Notes: generated from the letters alone by a model not told the origin. A stretch of DNA of 64,000 nucleotides from Chitinophaga rupis (GCF_900109685.1 NZ_FOBB01000007.1:124001-188000); one strand, 5' to 3'; counted from the first letter of the stretch, positions 1 through 9,066 are shown. Numbers and translations: made by a program.

Positions 1-375
1 TGGAATACCACCGTGATCGGCTTTCCACTGATCTCCATTGCGTTTGGGGTAATGGTGATAGCGGCGTTAAGCCCGTCCTGCATTTTATATAAGCTGCCGG
101 CGCGGGGCACCGGTTTAATTGCTACTTTATCGTACTCCATTTACTTAAGCCATAAAGGAGTGGTACACCTCACTCAATTGTGGTTAGGCAAATTTTTAGC
201 TCCCAATGGGATGGGCATGTTTGTGATCTGTACCGGGATGGTAGTGCTGGCAGCCCTGGTGTTGAGATGGGTGGTTGAAAAACCGTTTTTAAGATTGAGA
301 GATAGGGTGTTGAGGAGGCGGGATGAGGCCGCATTGAAGCCTGTAAAGGAAGAAAGGCACCCTGCAGTATATTAA
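1..375 (+). CDS. Acyltransferase 3 family membrane protein, C-terminal part
   Basis: The reading frame is open from the first base, so the gene begins upstream of the window; only about 124 residues are visible. They hold hydrophobic helices, the segment LSYSIYLSHKGVVHL with an invariant-looking S-x-Y-x-x-Y-L-S-H pattern near the end of the domain, a further membrane helix (MFVICTGMVVLAALVL) and a basic cytoplasmic tail after VVEKPFLRLR. This pattern is typical of the end of acyltransferase 3 (OafA/NodX-like) proteins, which move acyl groups onto sugars or lipids at the inner membrane. Substrate cannot be inferred. The N-terminal catalytic region is outside the window. Confidence 0.8.
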   Translation, partial: WNTTVIGFPLISIAFGVMVIAALSPSCILYKLPARGTGLIATLSYSIYLSHKGVVHLTQLWLGKFLAPNGMGMFVICTGMVVLAALVLRWVVEKPFLRLRDRVLRRRDEAALKPVKEERHPAVY

Positions 376-438
376 TGGGCTGTTTATTAAGTAGTTAGTG
401 TCTGCAGACGCTAAGCAGTTTAGTATTGAATATTACTT

Positions 439-446
439 TAAATTTG
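439..446 (+). promoter_or_regulatory. Candidate -7 element of the toxin-antitoxin pair
   Basis: TAAATTTG matches the Bacteroidota -7 consensus TAnnTTTG exactly and lies 16 bases before the antitoxin start codon. No good -33 TTTG is seen at the usual spacing, so this is a half-supported call. Confidence 0.35.
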
Positions 447-462
447 TACAAACGAAAATGAT

Positions 463-711
463 ATGGGGGAGCCTTCATTAAATAAACAAATAAACAGCTA
501 TCTGGAACAACTGAATGCACGGCAGAAAAAGGCTATTCTTACCATTGCTAAAACTTTTGCAGAAGAGCAGGAGGTGATAGCGTATAGCGATGAATTTAAA
601 AAAGAGCTGGATCGCCGGTATGAAAATTATAAAGGAGGTGAAGTCCTGATAAGTGAAGCCACAGCAGATAAACGGATACAGAAAGTATTAAAAGCTGGTA
701 AGCGTAAATGA
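463..711 (+). CDS. Putative type II antitoxin (addiction module component)
   Basis: An 82-residue, charged, mostly helical protein with no recognisable DNA-binding fold by eye. It directly precedes and overlaps by four bases (ATGA) a RelE/ParE-like toxin, the usual antitoxin-first order. The central stretch LNARQKKAILTIAKTFAEE resembles the N-terminal helices of small Bacteroidota antitoxins that sit before ParE-like partners, and the lysine-rich C terminus (KVLKAGKRK) could contact the toxin or DNA. Assignment rests mainly on the neighbour, size and overlap. It could autoregulate the operon with the toxin, as is usual for type II modules; this is inference. Confidence 0.7.
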   Translation: MGEPSLNKQINSYLEQLNARQKKAILTIAKTFAEEQEVIAYSDEFKKELDRRYENYKGGEVLISEATADKRIQKVLKAGKRK

Positions 712-1010
712 GCTACACCATTGCTTACCAGAAAGTTGCTATAGAGGAATATGAACTTGCTATTGACTGGTATGCAGAAAGGAGTGAACAAGCTGCAGAA
801 AACCTCGTTATTGCAATAAAAGAAAAACTGGATCTACTCCGCACGGAGCCAGACCGTTACCGTAAAACTTACCGTCAGTTCCGGGAAGTAGCATTAAAGA
901 AATATCCCTATAGTATCGTATATTTTATTAATGAAGCAGATAAGATGGTAATCATTACTTCCATTTACCATCATAAACGCAGCCCACTTAATAAATACAA
1001 AAAGAAATAA
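708..1010 (+). CDS. RelE/ParE family toxin
   Basis: A 100-residue basic protein with the RelE/ParE fold signature: an N-terminal strand-helix segment (IAIEEYELAIDWYAERSEQAAENLV-like), a helix ending in LLRTEPDRYRKTYRQFREVALKKYPYSIVYFI, and a final strand ITSIYHHKRSP. The R...Y...H-H pattern at the C terminus is common in ParE-like toxins. Such toxins inhibit either gyrase (ParE) or translation (RelE); the sequence does not decide between them. It overlaps the upstream antitoxin by four bases, implying translational coupling. The length is normal and nothing looks truncated. Confidence 0.85.
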   Translation: MSYTIAYQKVAIEEYELAIDWYAERSEQAAENLVIAIKEKLDLLRTEPDRYRKTYRQFREVALKKYPYSIVYFINEADKMVIITSIYHHKRSPLNKYKKK

Positions 1011-1103
1011 CTTTTCCCTGCTCCACTTTAACATACTCTTAAGAAATGATGTTTTATTTTAATAGAGCATAACCCTGCCCTTGCTCAATTAAAACCATCA
1101 AAC

Positions 1104-4100
1104 ATGAACTTCAACAAGATCAACAACATTACCGGTTGGATCGTGTGTGTGATAGCGTGTACCGTGTACCTGCTTACTATGGAAGCTACCGGCAGTCTCT
1201 GGGACTGCGGGGAATTTATAGCCGCCTCTTACAAACTACAGATCCCTCACCCGCCGGGCGCCCCGCTGTTTGTGCTGCTGGGCCGCCTGTTCAGCATGTG
1301 GCTGTCGCCCGCGCAGGCTGCGGTAGGGGTGAATGTAATGAGCGCCCTGGCAAGTGGTTTTACCATCCTCTTTCTTTTCTGGACCATTACGCATTTTGCG
1401 CGTAAGCTAATGGTAAAGGACAATACCACCATCAGCGGGGAGCAAACATTGTTGATCATGGGCGCCGGTGCAGTAGGTGCGCTGGCCTATACCTTTTCTG
1501 ATTCCTTCTGGTTCTCTGCCGTGGAAGGTGAAGTATATGCCATGTCATCCCTGTTTACGGCGATGGCTTTCTGGGCCATTCTCAAATGGGAGCAGGAGGC
1601 AGACAGGTCCTATGCAGACCGCTGGCTGATACTGATCGCCTACATTATAGGATTATCCATTGGCGTGCATCTCTTAAACTTACTGACCATTCCGGCCATG
1701 GTAATGGTATATTATTTCCGCCGTCACAAACCTACGCTCAGGGGCACGCTGCTGGCATTAATGCTGGGCTGTGCCATTACAGGGGTTGTACAAATAGGTT
1801 TTATCCAATACCCGGCTAAAGCTGCCGGCGCAATGGATGTATGGTTTGTAAATTCATTGGGCATGCCGTTTAACAGCGGCTCCCTGTTCTTTGTAGTAGT
1901 GATGATAGTGGCGCTGGTGCTGGGTATGCGCTGGGCAAAACGCAAGGGACATTACTTTGTGCGGCTGGGGTTATTATGCACTATCTTTTTATTCATTGGT
2001 TACTCCACTTACATTACAACGCTCATCCGTTCCAATGCCAACCCGGGTATTGATATGTATAATGTAGATAATCCTGTGGCATTGAAGGGTTACCTGGGCC
2101 GGGAGAATTACGGTGATTTTCCGCTGGTGTACGGACAGGTGTTCACCGCCAAACCACAGGACTACAAAGAAACCGGTAATACTTACAGCAAAGGCGCCAG
2201 TAAATATGAAGTTACCGGCAAGCGTTATGAGGCCGTGTATGACAGTAAAGATATGATGCTCTTTCCCCGCATCTGGGACACCCAGAACGACCAGGGGCAT
2301 GTGGATGCTTACCGGCAGTGGCTGGGACTGGCGCAGGGCGAGCAGCCTACGTTTAAGGATAACATCCGCTTCTTTATGGGATACCAGGTGAACTTTATGT
2401 ACCTGCGTTATTTCATGTGGAATTTTGTAGGCCGGCAAAATGATATACAGGGTTCCGGCAATGTGCGGGATAGTAACTGGGTATCCGGCGTATCCTTCAT
2501 AGACAACCTGCTGTATGGCGATCAGAGCAAGCTGCCGGATAGTCTGAAAGAAAATAAAGCGCATAACACTTTATTCTTCCTGCCGCTGATCTTAGGCATA
2601 TTTGGCTTGTTGTACCATTACAAACAGCGGCGGAAAGACAGCCTGGTGGTGGGGCTTTTATTCTTCTTCACCGGCCTGGCTATTGTGCTCTATATCAATC
2701 AGCCCGGTAACCAGCCCAGGGAAAGGGATTATGCCTTTGTGGGCTCTTTCTATGCTTTTGCCATCTGGATAGGGCTGGGGGTATTGGCTGTGCATACCTG
2801 GTTACAACAGCGGGCCAGGCTAAAATTCGTATATGCGGCGCCGGTAGCGCTGCTTACCTGCCTGCTGGCCGTGCCTGCCTTGATGGCTTCCCAGGAGTGG
2901 GATGATCATGACCGTTCCCAGAAAGTGCTGGCCCGTGATATTGCCAAAGATTACCTGGAGTCCTGCGCACCCAATGCTATTTTGTTTGTAGCAGGCGATA
3001 ATGAAACGTACCCCTTGTGGTATGCACAGGAGGTTGAAGGCATCCGCCCGGATGTGCGCGTGATCCATACCAGCCTGCTGAGCGCCGACTGGTACATTGA
3101 GCAGCAGACCCGGCGCACCAATAAAGCCGGCAAGCCGGTAGCTATGAGTTGGGGGGCCGATCAATATAAAGGAGATAAGCATAATTACATACTGTACCAT
3201 GATGCCGGTATTTTTCCGCAGGATAAATTCTACAACCTGAAAGAGGTGATGGCCTTTATGGGTAGCGATGATCAGCGCGCGCAGCTTATGACCAGCAGTG
3301 GTGAATCCATGAACTACCTGCCCTCCCAGCAGTTATTCCTGCCGGTGAATAAAGCGCAGGTGCTGGCGAATGGTACTGTATCTGCGGCAGACAGTGCACG
3401 GGTAGCCCCGCAGGTAACCTTCCGCATTAACAAGAATGCGTTATATAAGAACGACCTGGCCATGCTGGACATTATTGCCACCAATAACTGGGAACGGCCC
3501 ATTTATTTTGCCAACCCGTTTATTCCGCGTGGCACCGGTTTGGAGAACTACCTGGAAAGTGAGGGCATGACCTACCGCCTGGTGCCTTTAACACCACTTG
3601 CGGACGATGCTGCCGCCGCTGCGGTAGATGGTGTGCCGGTAAACTCAGGAAGAATGTATGATAACCTGAAAAAATTTGCATTCTGCAGCGCGGATAAAAA
3701 AGGCGTTTACTTTGATGAGCCCAACCGTAGCATGCTGCAGCAGCTGCGCTCCACCTATACACGCCTGGCTATTGACCTGGCAGCCAAAGGTGATAAAACA
3801 AAAGCGCTGCATGTGCTGGATACCATGGACCGTAACATACGCGAAGATAATTATGCCTATGGTATGACCTCGCAGGGAAATTCGCACAACATGAGCTCCA
3901 TGCAGGTAGCCTATGCTTATTACCTGGCCGGTAACCCGGAAAAGGCGGAAGCGATCTCAAAAAAGATCATCAAAGATTGTGAGCAGCAGATCGCCTATTA
4001 TGAATCTTTACCGGATGATAAGCTCACGAATGACCTGCGTACCGATTATCAACGCGCTACAGAATATATTATTCCGCAGCTGCAGAAAATGAAGGCAACC

Positions 4101-4130
4101 TTTGGCAACAAGCCCGGAAAGCTGTTGTAG
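1104..4130 (+). CDS. DUF2723 family integral membrane protein (TMEM260-like, GT-C fold)
   Basis: A 1008-residue protein with about ten hydrophobic helices in the first 560 residues and a long soluble C-terminal half with TPR-like helical repeats near residues 890-1000 (AIDLAAKGDKTKALHVLDTM, AYYLAGNPEKAEAISKKI). The N terminus carries WDCGEFIAASYKLQIPHPPGAP: the acidic pair D34/E37 in the first extracytoplasmic loop followed by HPPG is the hallmark of DUF2723. The family is related to the eukaryotic O-mannosyltransferase TMEM260 and is widespread in Bacteroidota. A lipid-linked sugar transferase role in the periplasm is a family-based inference. It stands alone, with a terminator hairpin that starts at its stop codon. 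Confidence 0.88.
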   Translation: MNFNKINNITGWIVCVIACTVYLLTMEATGSLWDCGEFIAASYKLQIPHPPGAPLFVLLGRLFSMWLSPAQAAVGVNVMSALASGFTILFLFWTITHFARKLMVKDNTTISGEQTLLIMGAGAVGALAYTFSDSFWFSAVEGEVYAMSSLFTAMAFWAILKWEQEADRSYADRWLILIAYIIGLSIGVHLLNLLTIPAMVMVYYFRRHKPTLRGTLLALMLGCAITGVVQIGFIQYPAKAAGAMDVWFVNSLGMPFNSGSLFFVVVMIVALVLGMRWAKRKGHYFVRLGLLCTIFLFIGYSTYITTLIRSNANPGIDMYNVDNPVALKGYLGRENYGDFPLVYGQVFTAKPQDYKETGNTYSKGASKYEVTGKRYEAVYDSKDMMLFPRIWDTQNDQGHVDAYRQWLGLAQGEQPTFKDNIRFFMGYQVNFMYLRYFMWNFVGRQNDIQGSGNVRDSNWVSGVSFIDNLLYGDQSKLPDSLKENKAHNTLFFLPLILGIFGLLYHYKQRRKDSLVVGLLFFFTGLAIVLYINQPGNQPRERDYAFVGSFYAFAIWIGLGVLAVHTWLQQRARLKFVYAAPVALLTCLLAVPALMASQEWDDHDRSQKVLARDIAKDYLESCAPNAILFVAGDNETYPLWYAQEVEGIRPDVRVIHTSLLSADWYIEQQTRRTNKAGKPVAMSWGADQYKGDKHNYILYHDAGIFPQDKFYNLKEVMAFMGSDDQRAQLMTSSGESMNYLPSQQLFLPVNKAQVLANGTVSAADSARVAPQVTFRINKNALYKNDLAMLDIIATNNWERPIYFANPFIPRGTGLENYLESEGMTYRLVPLTPLADDAAAAAVDGVPVNSGRMYDNLKKFAFCSADKKGVYFDEPNRSMLQQLRSTYTRLAIDLAAKGDKTKALHVLDTMDRNIREDNYAYGMTSQGNSHNMSSMQVAYAYYLAGNPEKAEAISKKIIKDCEQQIAYYESLPDDKLTNDLRTDYQRATEYIIPQLQKMKATFGNKPGKLL

Positions 4131-4150
4131 GCGGCCCGCAGGGCCGCCTA
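4128..4150 (+). terminator. Hairpin beginning at the stop codon of the DUF2723 gene
   Basis: TAGGCGGCCC, loop GCA, then GGGCCGCCTA gives a perfect 10-bp GC-rich stem that includes the TAG stop codon. No T tract follows, so it may stabilise the 3' end rather than terminate by itself; a proper terminator lies about 100 bp further on. Confidence 0.5.
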
Positions 4151-4151
4151 C

Positions 4152-4192
4152 ACGGACCACGGACCATGGTCCACGGTCCACGGTCTGCGGTT
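4152..4192. repeat. 7-bp-period repeat, ACGGACC/ACGGTCC type
   Basis: Consecutive heptads ACGGACC, ACGGACC, ATGGTCC, ACGGTCC, ACGGTCT, with a change of strand in the middle that creates the 12-bp palindrome GGACCATGGTCC. A related block with heptads GGACTGT, GGACTAT, GGACCAT, GGACCGC follows at 4378-4405 near the end of the opposing gene. Confidence 0.65.
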
Positions 4193-4247
4193 GGGGGATG
4201 ATGTCCTTATGTTGAATTAGTTTAGATTAATTAGCATACTAAAAGTA

Positions 4248-4297
4248 AAAGCAAGCATTAAAATGAAGCTCAATGCCATTTTAATGCTTGCTTTTTT
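4248..4297. terminator. Bidirectional terminator between convergent genes
   Basis: AAAGCAAGCATTAAAATG pairs with CATTTTAATGCTTGCTTT over 18 bp with an 11-base loop. On the plus strand it is followed by a T tract and on the minus strand by A/T-rich sequence, so it can serve both the DUF2723 gene and the convergent GH105 gene. Confidence 0.85.
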
Positions 4298-4377
4298 ATT
4301 GAGAGATTAAGATTAAGTCCATCGTACTACACCACGGGGCTGCTTTACGAAGTACTAATACCTCCGCACTACGCCAT

Positions 4378-4405
4378 GGACTGTGGACTATGGACCATGG
4401 ACCGC
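4378..4405. repeat. 7-bp-period repeat, GGACYRT type
   Basis: Four heptads in register: GGACTGT, GGACTAT, GGACCAT, GGACCGC. They sit just outside the stop codon of the minus-strand GH105 gene and belong to the same sequence family as 4152-4192 and the pair at 17856-17998. Confidence 0.6.
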
Positions 4406-4412
4406 TACGGCG

Positions 4413-5558
4413 TTACCTTAGTAACGCAGTAGCACACCACAGCACAGGCGCCTGGCCATGCAGGTCGCCGGTAACACGGCCGCGGTCCAGGTAATACTGG
4501 TGATCATTCTTTTTATTGGTGCCTTCACATACTTCGCGGATGTTATTGTTCTCATCCAGGTAAGTGATCAGCTTCAGCCAGCCTTTACGGGCAGCCGGGC
4601 CATAAGTGGCAGCATCCAGCCAGCCGTTCTTTACGCCGGTGATCATAGCAAAGGTGAACATGCCGGTGCAGGAAGTTTCCGGCCAGGAGCTGGCATCATC
4701 CACCAGCTGCCGCCACATCCCATCTGCTGCCTGGTATTTTAATAAAGAGGCCATCATGGTCTTATATCCTTTCATAATGCGGGCGCGGTCAGGATTATTT
4801 TCGGGCAGGGAGCGTAACAGCTCGCTCATACCGGCTGCCATCCAGCCATTGCCGCGGCCCCAGAAATAAGGCACATCCGGTGCATGGTAAAAAAGGCCGT
4901 TGGGGCGTTGCAGGCTATCCAGGTACAGCACCATTTCTTTGGCGGCGCGTTCTATGTATTTCGGATCATTAGTAGCGCGGTAAGCCTGGGCCTGCACTGC
5001 AGTGATCATATACATATCATCGATCCATAAACGGGTTTGCCCGGTATAACCCTGGTGGTACCATTCCATTGCCTGCGGAGTGGCGCGGGCGCCTTCCGGT
5101 GCGCTCCATTGCTGGTCGGCTATTTGCCGGCCCAGGGTTAAATATTTCTGATCTTTGGTTTGCATATATAATTCCAGCGGTACTGCGCCGAACACGGTAT
5201 TGTCTACATGCACCGCTTCCGGCACCATGGATGATTCTGTAGTGAACAGCGGGATAAAACGTTGTTCCAGCTTATCTAACAGGGCCTTATCTTTTGTTTC
5301 TTTGGCAAAGGTTAGGGAGCCATACCAGGCGCAGGTTTCCGGGTAAATAATAAATTTAGAAGGACCATGTCCGACATTGCCGTGAGGGGTTTCAACAAAA
5401 TGTTCCGCCACACGTTTGCCAACTTCCTGTGGTGTGCTGCCTTTAGGAAAATCTTTAAAATAAGCATTGGCCTTTTTGGATTGCGCAGCAGCGCCGGTGT
5501 TAACAGCTGCAGTAAAGAACAAAACCGCCATCAGGCGGTACAGGGTGGGTTTCTTCAT
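4413..5558 (-). CDS. Glycoside hydrolase family 105, unsaturated rhamnogalacturonyl hydrolase-like
   Basis: A 381-residue secreted protein; the start MKKPTLYRLMAVLFFTAA was chosen because it gives a clean signal peptide ending near AAAQ, rather than an ATG nine codons upstream. The (alpha/alpha)6 barrel of GH88/GH105 is recognised from YPETCAWYGSLTFA, HVDNTVFGAVPLELY, RLWIDDMYMITAVQAQAY (D in this motif is the likely general acid), YFWGRGNGWMAAGMSELL and WPETSCTGMFTFAM. These enzymes remove the 4,5-unsaturated uronic acid left at the non-reducing end of pectin fragments by lyases, in the periplasm. It follows a PI-PLC-like gene 46 bp upstream on the same strand and is probably cotranscribed. 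Confidence 0.9.
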   Translation of the reverse strand: MKKPTLYRLMAVLFFTAAVNTGAAAQSKKANAYFKDFPKGSTPQEVGKRVAEHFVETPHGNVGHGPSKFIIYPETCAWYGSLTFAKETKDKALLDKLEQRFIPLFTTESSMVPEAVHVDNTVFGAVPLELYMQTKDQKYLTLGRQIADQQWSAPEGARATPQAMEWYHQGYTGQTRLWIDDMYMITAVQAQAYRATNDPKYIERAAKEMVLYLDSLQRPNGLFYHAPDVPYFWGRGNGWMAAGMSELLRSLPENNPDRARIMKGYKTMMASLLKYQAADGMWRQLVDDASSWPETSCTGMFTFAMITGVKNGWLDAATYGPAARKGWLKLITYLDENNNIREVCEGTNKKNDHQYYLDRGRVTGDLHGQAPVLWCATALLR

Positions 5559-5604
5559 AATCGTGTTATTTATTAGGAATAACAAGATAATAAAGCCGCC
5601 GCTT

Positions 5605-6657
5605 TTATTCAGGGTTATTTAACACGTAAATGGCCTGCGCCTCTCTTTCAGTAACCGGCTGAAAGTTAGTGCTAATAATAAGCGAAGCCTTGGTAGCATC
5701 CGCAAAATCCATCGCCACAATGCCAAACCGCCCGCGCTGGTTAGCCGTAAAAAAGCGGATGATATTGTTACCCATAGCCAGGGATACTTTTTTAATATTG
5801 GGAATGCGTAGGAACGCGCGCGGTTTATACCCACTCAGGAAATTAATATACAGGGCTTCGGTATTTACGGAGCTGGCTTCTGTAAGCAGCGCATTGCTGT
5901 TGCTCCATTTAATACGGTTACGTGGCACCAGGAACTCATCCTGCACCCGCAGCTGCGTAGGGCCGTTATTGATAGTAAAGGTGCGGTTCCGGGCCCAGCC
6001 GGTAGCATCAATCCCCTTATCTTCATTTTTAGCAGTAAAGCGCCGCAGCAATACAATTTTGCCCCTGGCTTCCTGCAGGGTAGGGATGGTAGGGCTTAAA
6101 TACCATTTATCTGCATACCGTTTTGCATAGGTGTCAAATGTTTCCTCAAAAGAGCGGGTATTATTAACAGAGCGGTATTCTTCCTTAATGCTCATGATAA
6201 TACATTCACCGGGGTGGCGGTCCAGGAACTCCGTACAGGCGTGCATCACAGCATCAAAATCAAGCCGCTGGTACACAATGCCGTGATGAATGGAGAATTT
6301 ATTATCAATGTGGCGGCAGCGCACATCCAGGAAGCGGATGCCGGCCTCCAGCTGTTCGCTGATAGTTAATGTCTGGCATTTGGCGGTTTTGCCAAAACGC
6401 TCGTAACGCGCGCAGGCATTGTGGGAGCCGGGCAGGGAAAGGTGTGTAAGGTTCACATTACCAGGCACCATCTCCATCCAGCCGCTAAGCGGAATGCTGG
6501 CCGGATACGCCGGCGTAGAGGTTTTAAAGGAGGCGTGCTTGAAATAGGATGCCGCCTCCGGGCGTGCTTCGTAAACAGGTAGCTCTCTGGTGCAGCCAAT
6601 CAAACAGATCACTGCCACCATGCAGGCGGCGGCAGCAATGAACGGTTGCTTATTCAT
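5605..6657 (-). CDS. PI-PLC X-domain lipoprotein
   Basis: A 350-residue lipoprotein: MNKQPFIAAAACMVAVICLIGC gives a lipobox with C22. The start seven codons downstream of an earlier ATG is preferred because an exact -7 element (TAATTTTG, 6685-6678 on the minus strand) overlaps the earlier ATG. The catalytic X domain is clear: LPGSHNACA carries the first catalytic His, FLDVRCR the Arg, and FSIHHGIVYQ the second His. Where the Bacillus enzyme has Asp after the first His, this one has Asn. Family members cleave phosphatidylinositol or GPI-like lipids by a phosphotransferase mechanism. It is the first gene of a unit with GH105 and probably sits at the outer membrane or cell surface; substrate unknown. 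Confidence 0.85.
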   Translation of the reverse strand: MNKQPFIAAAACMVAVICLIGCTRELPVYEARPEAASYFKHASFKTSTPAYPASIPLSGWMEMVPGNVNLTHLSLPGSHNACARYERFGKTAKCQTLTISEQLEAGIRFLDVRCRHIDNKFSIHHGIVYQRLDFDAVMHACTEFLDRHPGECIIMSIKEEYRSVNNTRSFEETFDTYAKRYADKWYLSPTIPTLQEARGKIVLLRRFTAKNEDKGIDATGWARNRTFTINNGPTQLRVQDEFLVPRNRIKWSNSNALLTEASSVNTEALYINFLSGYKPRAFLRIPNIKKVSLAMGNNIIRFFTANQRGRFGIVAMDFADATKASLIISTNFQPVTEREAQAIYVLNNPE

Positions 6658-7172
6658 AGTAGCAGTTGTAGGTTCCACAAAATTACGTTCAGCTATCTGT
6701 TTAACCAGCTATAGCCACGTGGTATAACAATTTGGTAATACTATCTGATATTTACTATACCACTTTTGTTATTTATACAATATAAGGCAGAACGCAATTA
6801 AAAGATGAAAAAATATGATTCGCCGGAATTTGACTGAAAAGAGACAAATTTTCTATTAATTTAGTTCCTGCAGTTTCCAGGGAAGCTTCACCTATTTTAT
6901 TGAAACCGAGCATGATAAACCTTTCCTGTCATACAGGAGAACCGCCAGAGGGGGGCGTCATGAGCACCTAGAAAAATGGATAGCTTGTGTATAAAGCAAA
7001 TGAAGAACGTTCCTATGAAGGCAAAACAGGTTTTCCAACCGGCCAAAAGGAGCAAATCGGAGCAACAGATCTGTCGGTACCATTGAACAGCAGTGCTTTT
7101 AAGCAGCTTGTCCAACCGAAAGTGGAACAACATAAGAGTCTAAATCGTCGCAACAAACATCTAACGGGTGAA
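6658..7172. other. Divergent intergenic region, 515 bp
   Basis: This gap separates the PI-PLC gene (minus) from the ECF sigma gene (plus). It is A/T-rich near 6700-6880. Two small hairpins occur near 6910-6960 (TCCTG/CAGGA and CGCC/GGCG). The region just before the sigma gene is an open frame upstream of the sigma start but shows no sigma-family similarity. I recognise no RNA gene or operator here. Confidence 0.5.
6678..6685 (-). promoter_or_regulatory. Candidate -7 element for the PI-PLC/GH105 unit
   Basis: TAATTTTG on the minus strand matches TAnnTTTG exactly and would start transcription about 15 bases before the chosen start codon at 6657. No clear -33 TTTG is present at 19-21 bp. Confidence 0.4.
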
Positions 7173-7778
7173 ATGCAACAGAGCACCTATAATGAAACCG
7201 AATTGTTTAAGCGTATAGCTGAAGGAAATGAGCCCGCCTTTCGTCAGCTATTTGAGATGTACCGGCAACGGCTCTTCATTTTTGCATACCAGTTATCGCA
7301 TTCTACTGTTGATGCTGAAGAAATTGTACAGGACATTTTCTTAAAACTTTGGGAGAACAGGACGCAGCTGGCGCTTGTCAGCTATCCCCGTAAATATATT
7401 TATACCATGGCGCGCAACCGCGCCCTGGACCTGCTGGCAGCCCTGGCCAAAGATAAAAAGGCCATGCAGGCTATTTGGGCCAACCTTTCCCCTTTACAGA
7501 ATGTAACGGAAGAGCTTTTGCAGGCGCAGGAGAGCCAGCGGCTTATTAACGAAGTGATTGCCCAGCTGCCGGAGAAAAAGCAGGCCATTTTCTGGCTCAG
7601 CCGCCGGGATGGATTGTCGCACCAGGAAATAGCCCGGCAAATGGACGTTTCCGTGCAAACGGTGAAAAATAATCTTACGGACATATTAAAATATGTAAGG
7701 CTGTACCTCTCCAGGCATGCACAAGTATTATCCATTGTATGTTGCTGGGTACAGATGATCCTATATAATCGGCATTAG
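7173..7778 (+). CDS. ECF RNA polymerase sigma factor, FecI-like
   Basis: A 201-residue sigma-70 family protein. The start MQQSTYNETELFKRIAEGNEPAF was chosen because sigma region 2 begins here; the 62 in-frame codons upstream have no family character. Region 2 includes FRQLFEMYRQRLFIFAYQLSHSTVDAEEIVQDIFLKLWENR; region 4 includes INEVIAQLPEKKQAIFWLSRRDGLSHQEIARQMDVSVQTVKNNL with the helix-turn-helix. It is followed 91 bp downstream by its FecR-type anti-sigma factor and then SusCD, the standard Bacteroidota arrangement in which outer-membrane substrate binding frees the sigma factor to transcribe the locus. Confidence 0.93.
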   Translation: MQQSTYNETELFKRIAEGNEPAFRQLFEMYRQRLFIFAYQLSHSTVDAEEIVQDIFLKLWENRTQLALVSYPRKYIYTMARNRALDLLAALAKDKKAMQAIWANLSPLQNVTEELLQAQESQRLINEVIAQLPEKKQAIFWLSRRDGLSHQEIARQMDVSVQTVKNNLTDILKYVRLYLSRHAQVLSIVCCWVQMILYNRH

Positions 7779-7869
7779 GAATGTTCTGACACATAGCAGA
7801 AAAAAATATGTATTTTCTTCCCGGTACTATCCCTTTTTAAAACAGTCTGTATAAGTACAGAGTACAAAA

Positions 7870-9066
7870 ATGTCAACAATGACGGGGAATTCCGACCGCC
7901 TCACCTATTTGTATAGGAAGTATATTGATGGAACATGCACGGAAGTAGAATTGCAGGAGTTTTTTGAATACATCGGCCAACCGGGAATGAAGGAAAAGCT
8001 GGAAGCGCTGGCAGATGAACACCTGGAAAATATTCTTCCCGGATCGGCAGAGCCGCCCATAGACTGGGACTATATGTATAGCAGGGTTACCCGCAATGCA
8101 CTACCGGCAACGGGTACACAAGGTAAAGTAAAGCGGTTATTGGCATGGCCTGCCGTAGCAGCAGCCTCCATCATAGTTCTGATGGCGGCTACCGGGCTTT
8201 ACTTCCTGTTCAGAGAAAAACACCATGAGCCGGCATGGGCGCATAACCGGTTTCAGAACGATCTGCCGCCGGGTAACAGTAAAGCGGTATTAACGCTGGC
8301 CAACGGCACCTCTATAGCATTGTATGAAGGAAGCAGCAGCTTTCTTTCACAGCTGGAAAATACCAAAGGGCTGAAGCTGAACAGCGGAGAGCTGGTGTAC
8401 GAGCCACCCTCCGATGTTGCCGCCACAGCAGGTTATAATACGCTTACCACGCCCAGGGGCGGCCAGTTCAGACTGGTATTGCCGGATGGCAGCAAGATAT
8501 GGCTGAATGCCGCATCGTCCATTACTTACCCGGTAACCTTTACAGGCAGCAGCCGTACAGTAACCATTACCGGGGAGGCTTACCTGGAAGTGGCCAGGAA
8601 CCCGGGGAAACCATTTAAAGTAATGGTGAATGGGATGGAGATAACCGTGTTGGGCACTTGTTTTAATATTAATGCCTATACGGACGAAGCAGGGGTCAGC
8701 ACCACACTTTTAGAAGGAGCAGTAAGAGTAAGCAGGGGAAATAATATACAGGTGCTGCAACCAGGCCAGCAGGCGCAATTACAGCCCGACGGCACTTTCC
8801 GCCTGATGCCGGATACCGACACTGCCGCTGTTACCGCCTGGAAGAACGGCATGTTTGCCTTTAATGATGCAGATATCGCCTCTATAATGCGGCAGGTGAA
8901 CCGCTGGTACGATGCAGAAATTGTTTACACCAGCGCCGTATCACAACATTTTGTGGGATCCATACCCAGGGATGTGCCGGTTTCCAAGCTGCTAACTATG
9001 CTGGAGCTAACCGGAAGGCTCCGTTTCAGGATAGAAGGCAAAAAGATAATAGTAACGCAACCGTAG
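7870..9066 (+). CDS. FecR-type anti-sigma factor
   Basis: A 398-residue inner-membrane protein: a cytoplasmic N-terminal sigma-binding region (residues 1-90), one membrane helix (about 91-114, LLAWPAVAAASIIVLMAATG), a periplasmic FecR domain (about 190-290, with LTTPRGGQFRLVLPDGSKIWLNAASSITYP and VLGTCFNINAY), and a C-terminal DUF4974 domain (about 325-398, FAFNDADIASIMRQVNRWYDAEIVY). It should hold the upstream sigma factor inactive until the STN domain of the SusC protein signals substrate. Gene order sigma-FecR-SusC-SusD supports this. Full length; no oddities. Confidence 0.93.
   Translation: MSTMTGNSDRLTYLYRKYIDGTCTEVELQEFFEYIGQPGMKEKLEALADEHLENILPGSAEPPIDWDYMYSRVTRNALPATGTQGKVKRLLAWPAVAAASIIVLMAATGLYFLFREKHHEPAWAHNRFQNDLPPGNSKAVLTLANGTSIALYEGSSSFLSQLENTKGLKLNSGELVYEPPSDVAATAGYNTLTTPRGGQFRLVLPDGSKIWLNAASSITYPVTFTGSSRTVTITGEAYLEVARNPGKPFKVMVNGMEITVLGTCFNINAYTDEAGVSTTLLEGAVRVSRGNNIQVLQPGQQAQLQPDGTFRLMPDTDTAAVTAWKNGMFAFNDADIASIMRQVNRWYDAEIVYTSAVSQHFVGSIPRDVPVSKLLTMLELTGRLRFRIEGKKIIVTQP

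Noticed and set aside
2820..3200. Minus-strand open frames inside the DUF2723 gene
   Set aside because: Shadows of the real gene in another frame.
6987..7172. N-terminal extension of the ECF sigma gene
   Set aside because: Sixty-two in-frame codons before MQQSTYN have no sigma-factor character and precede the normal family start.
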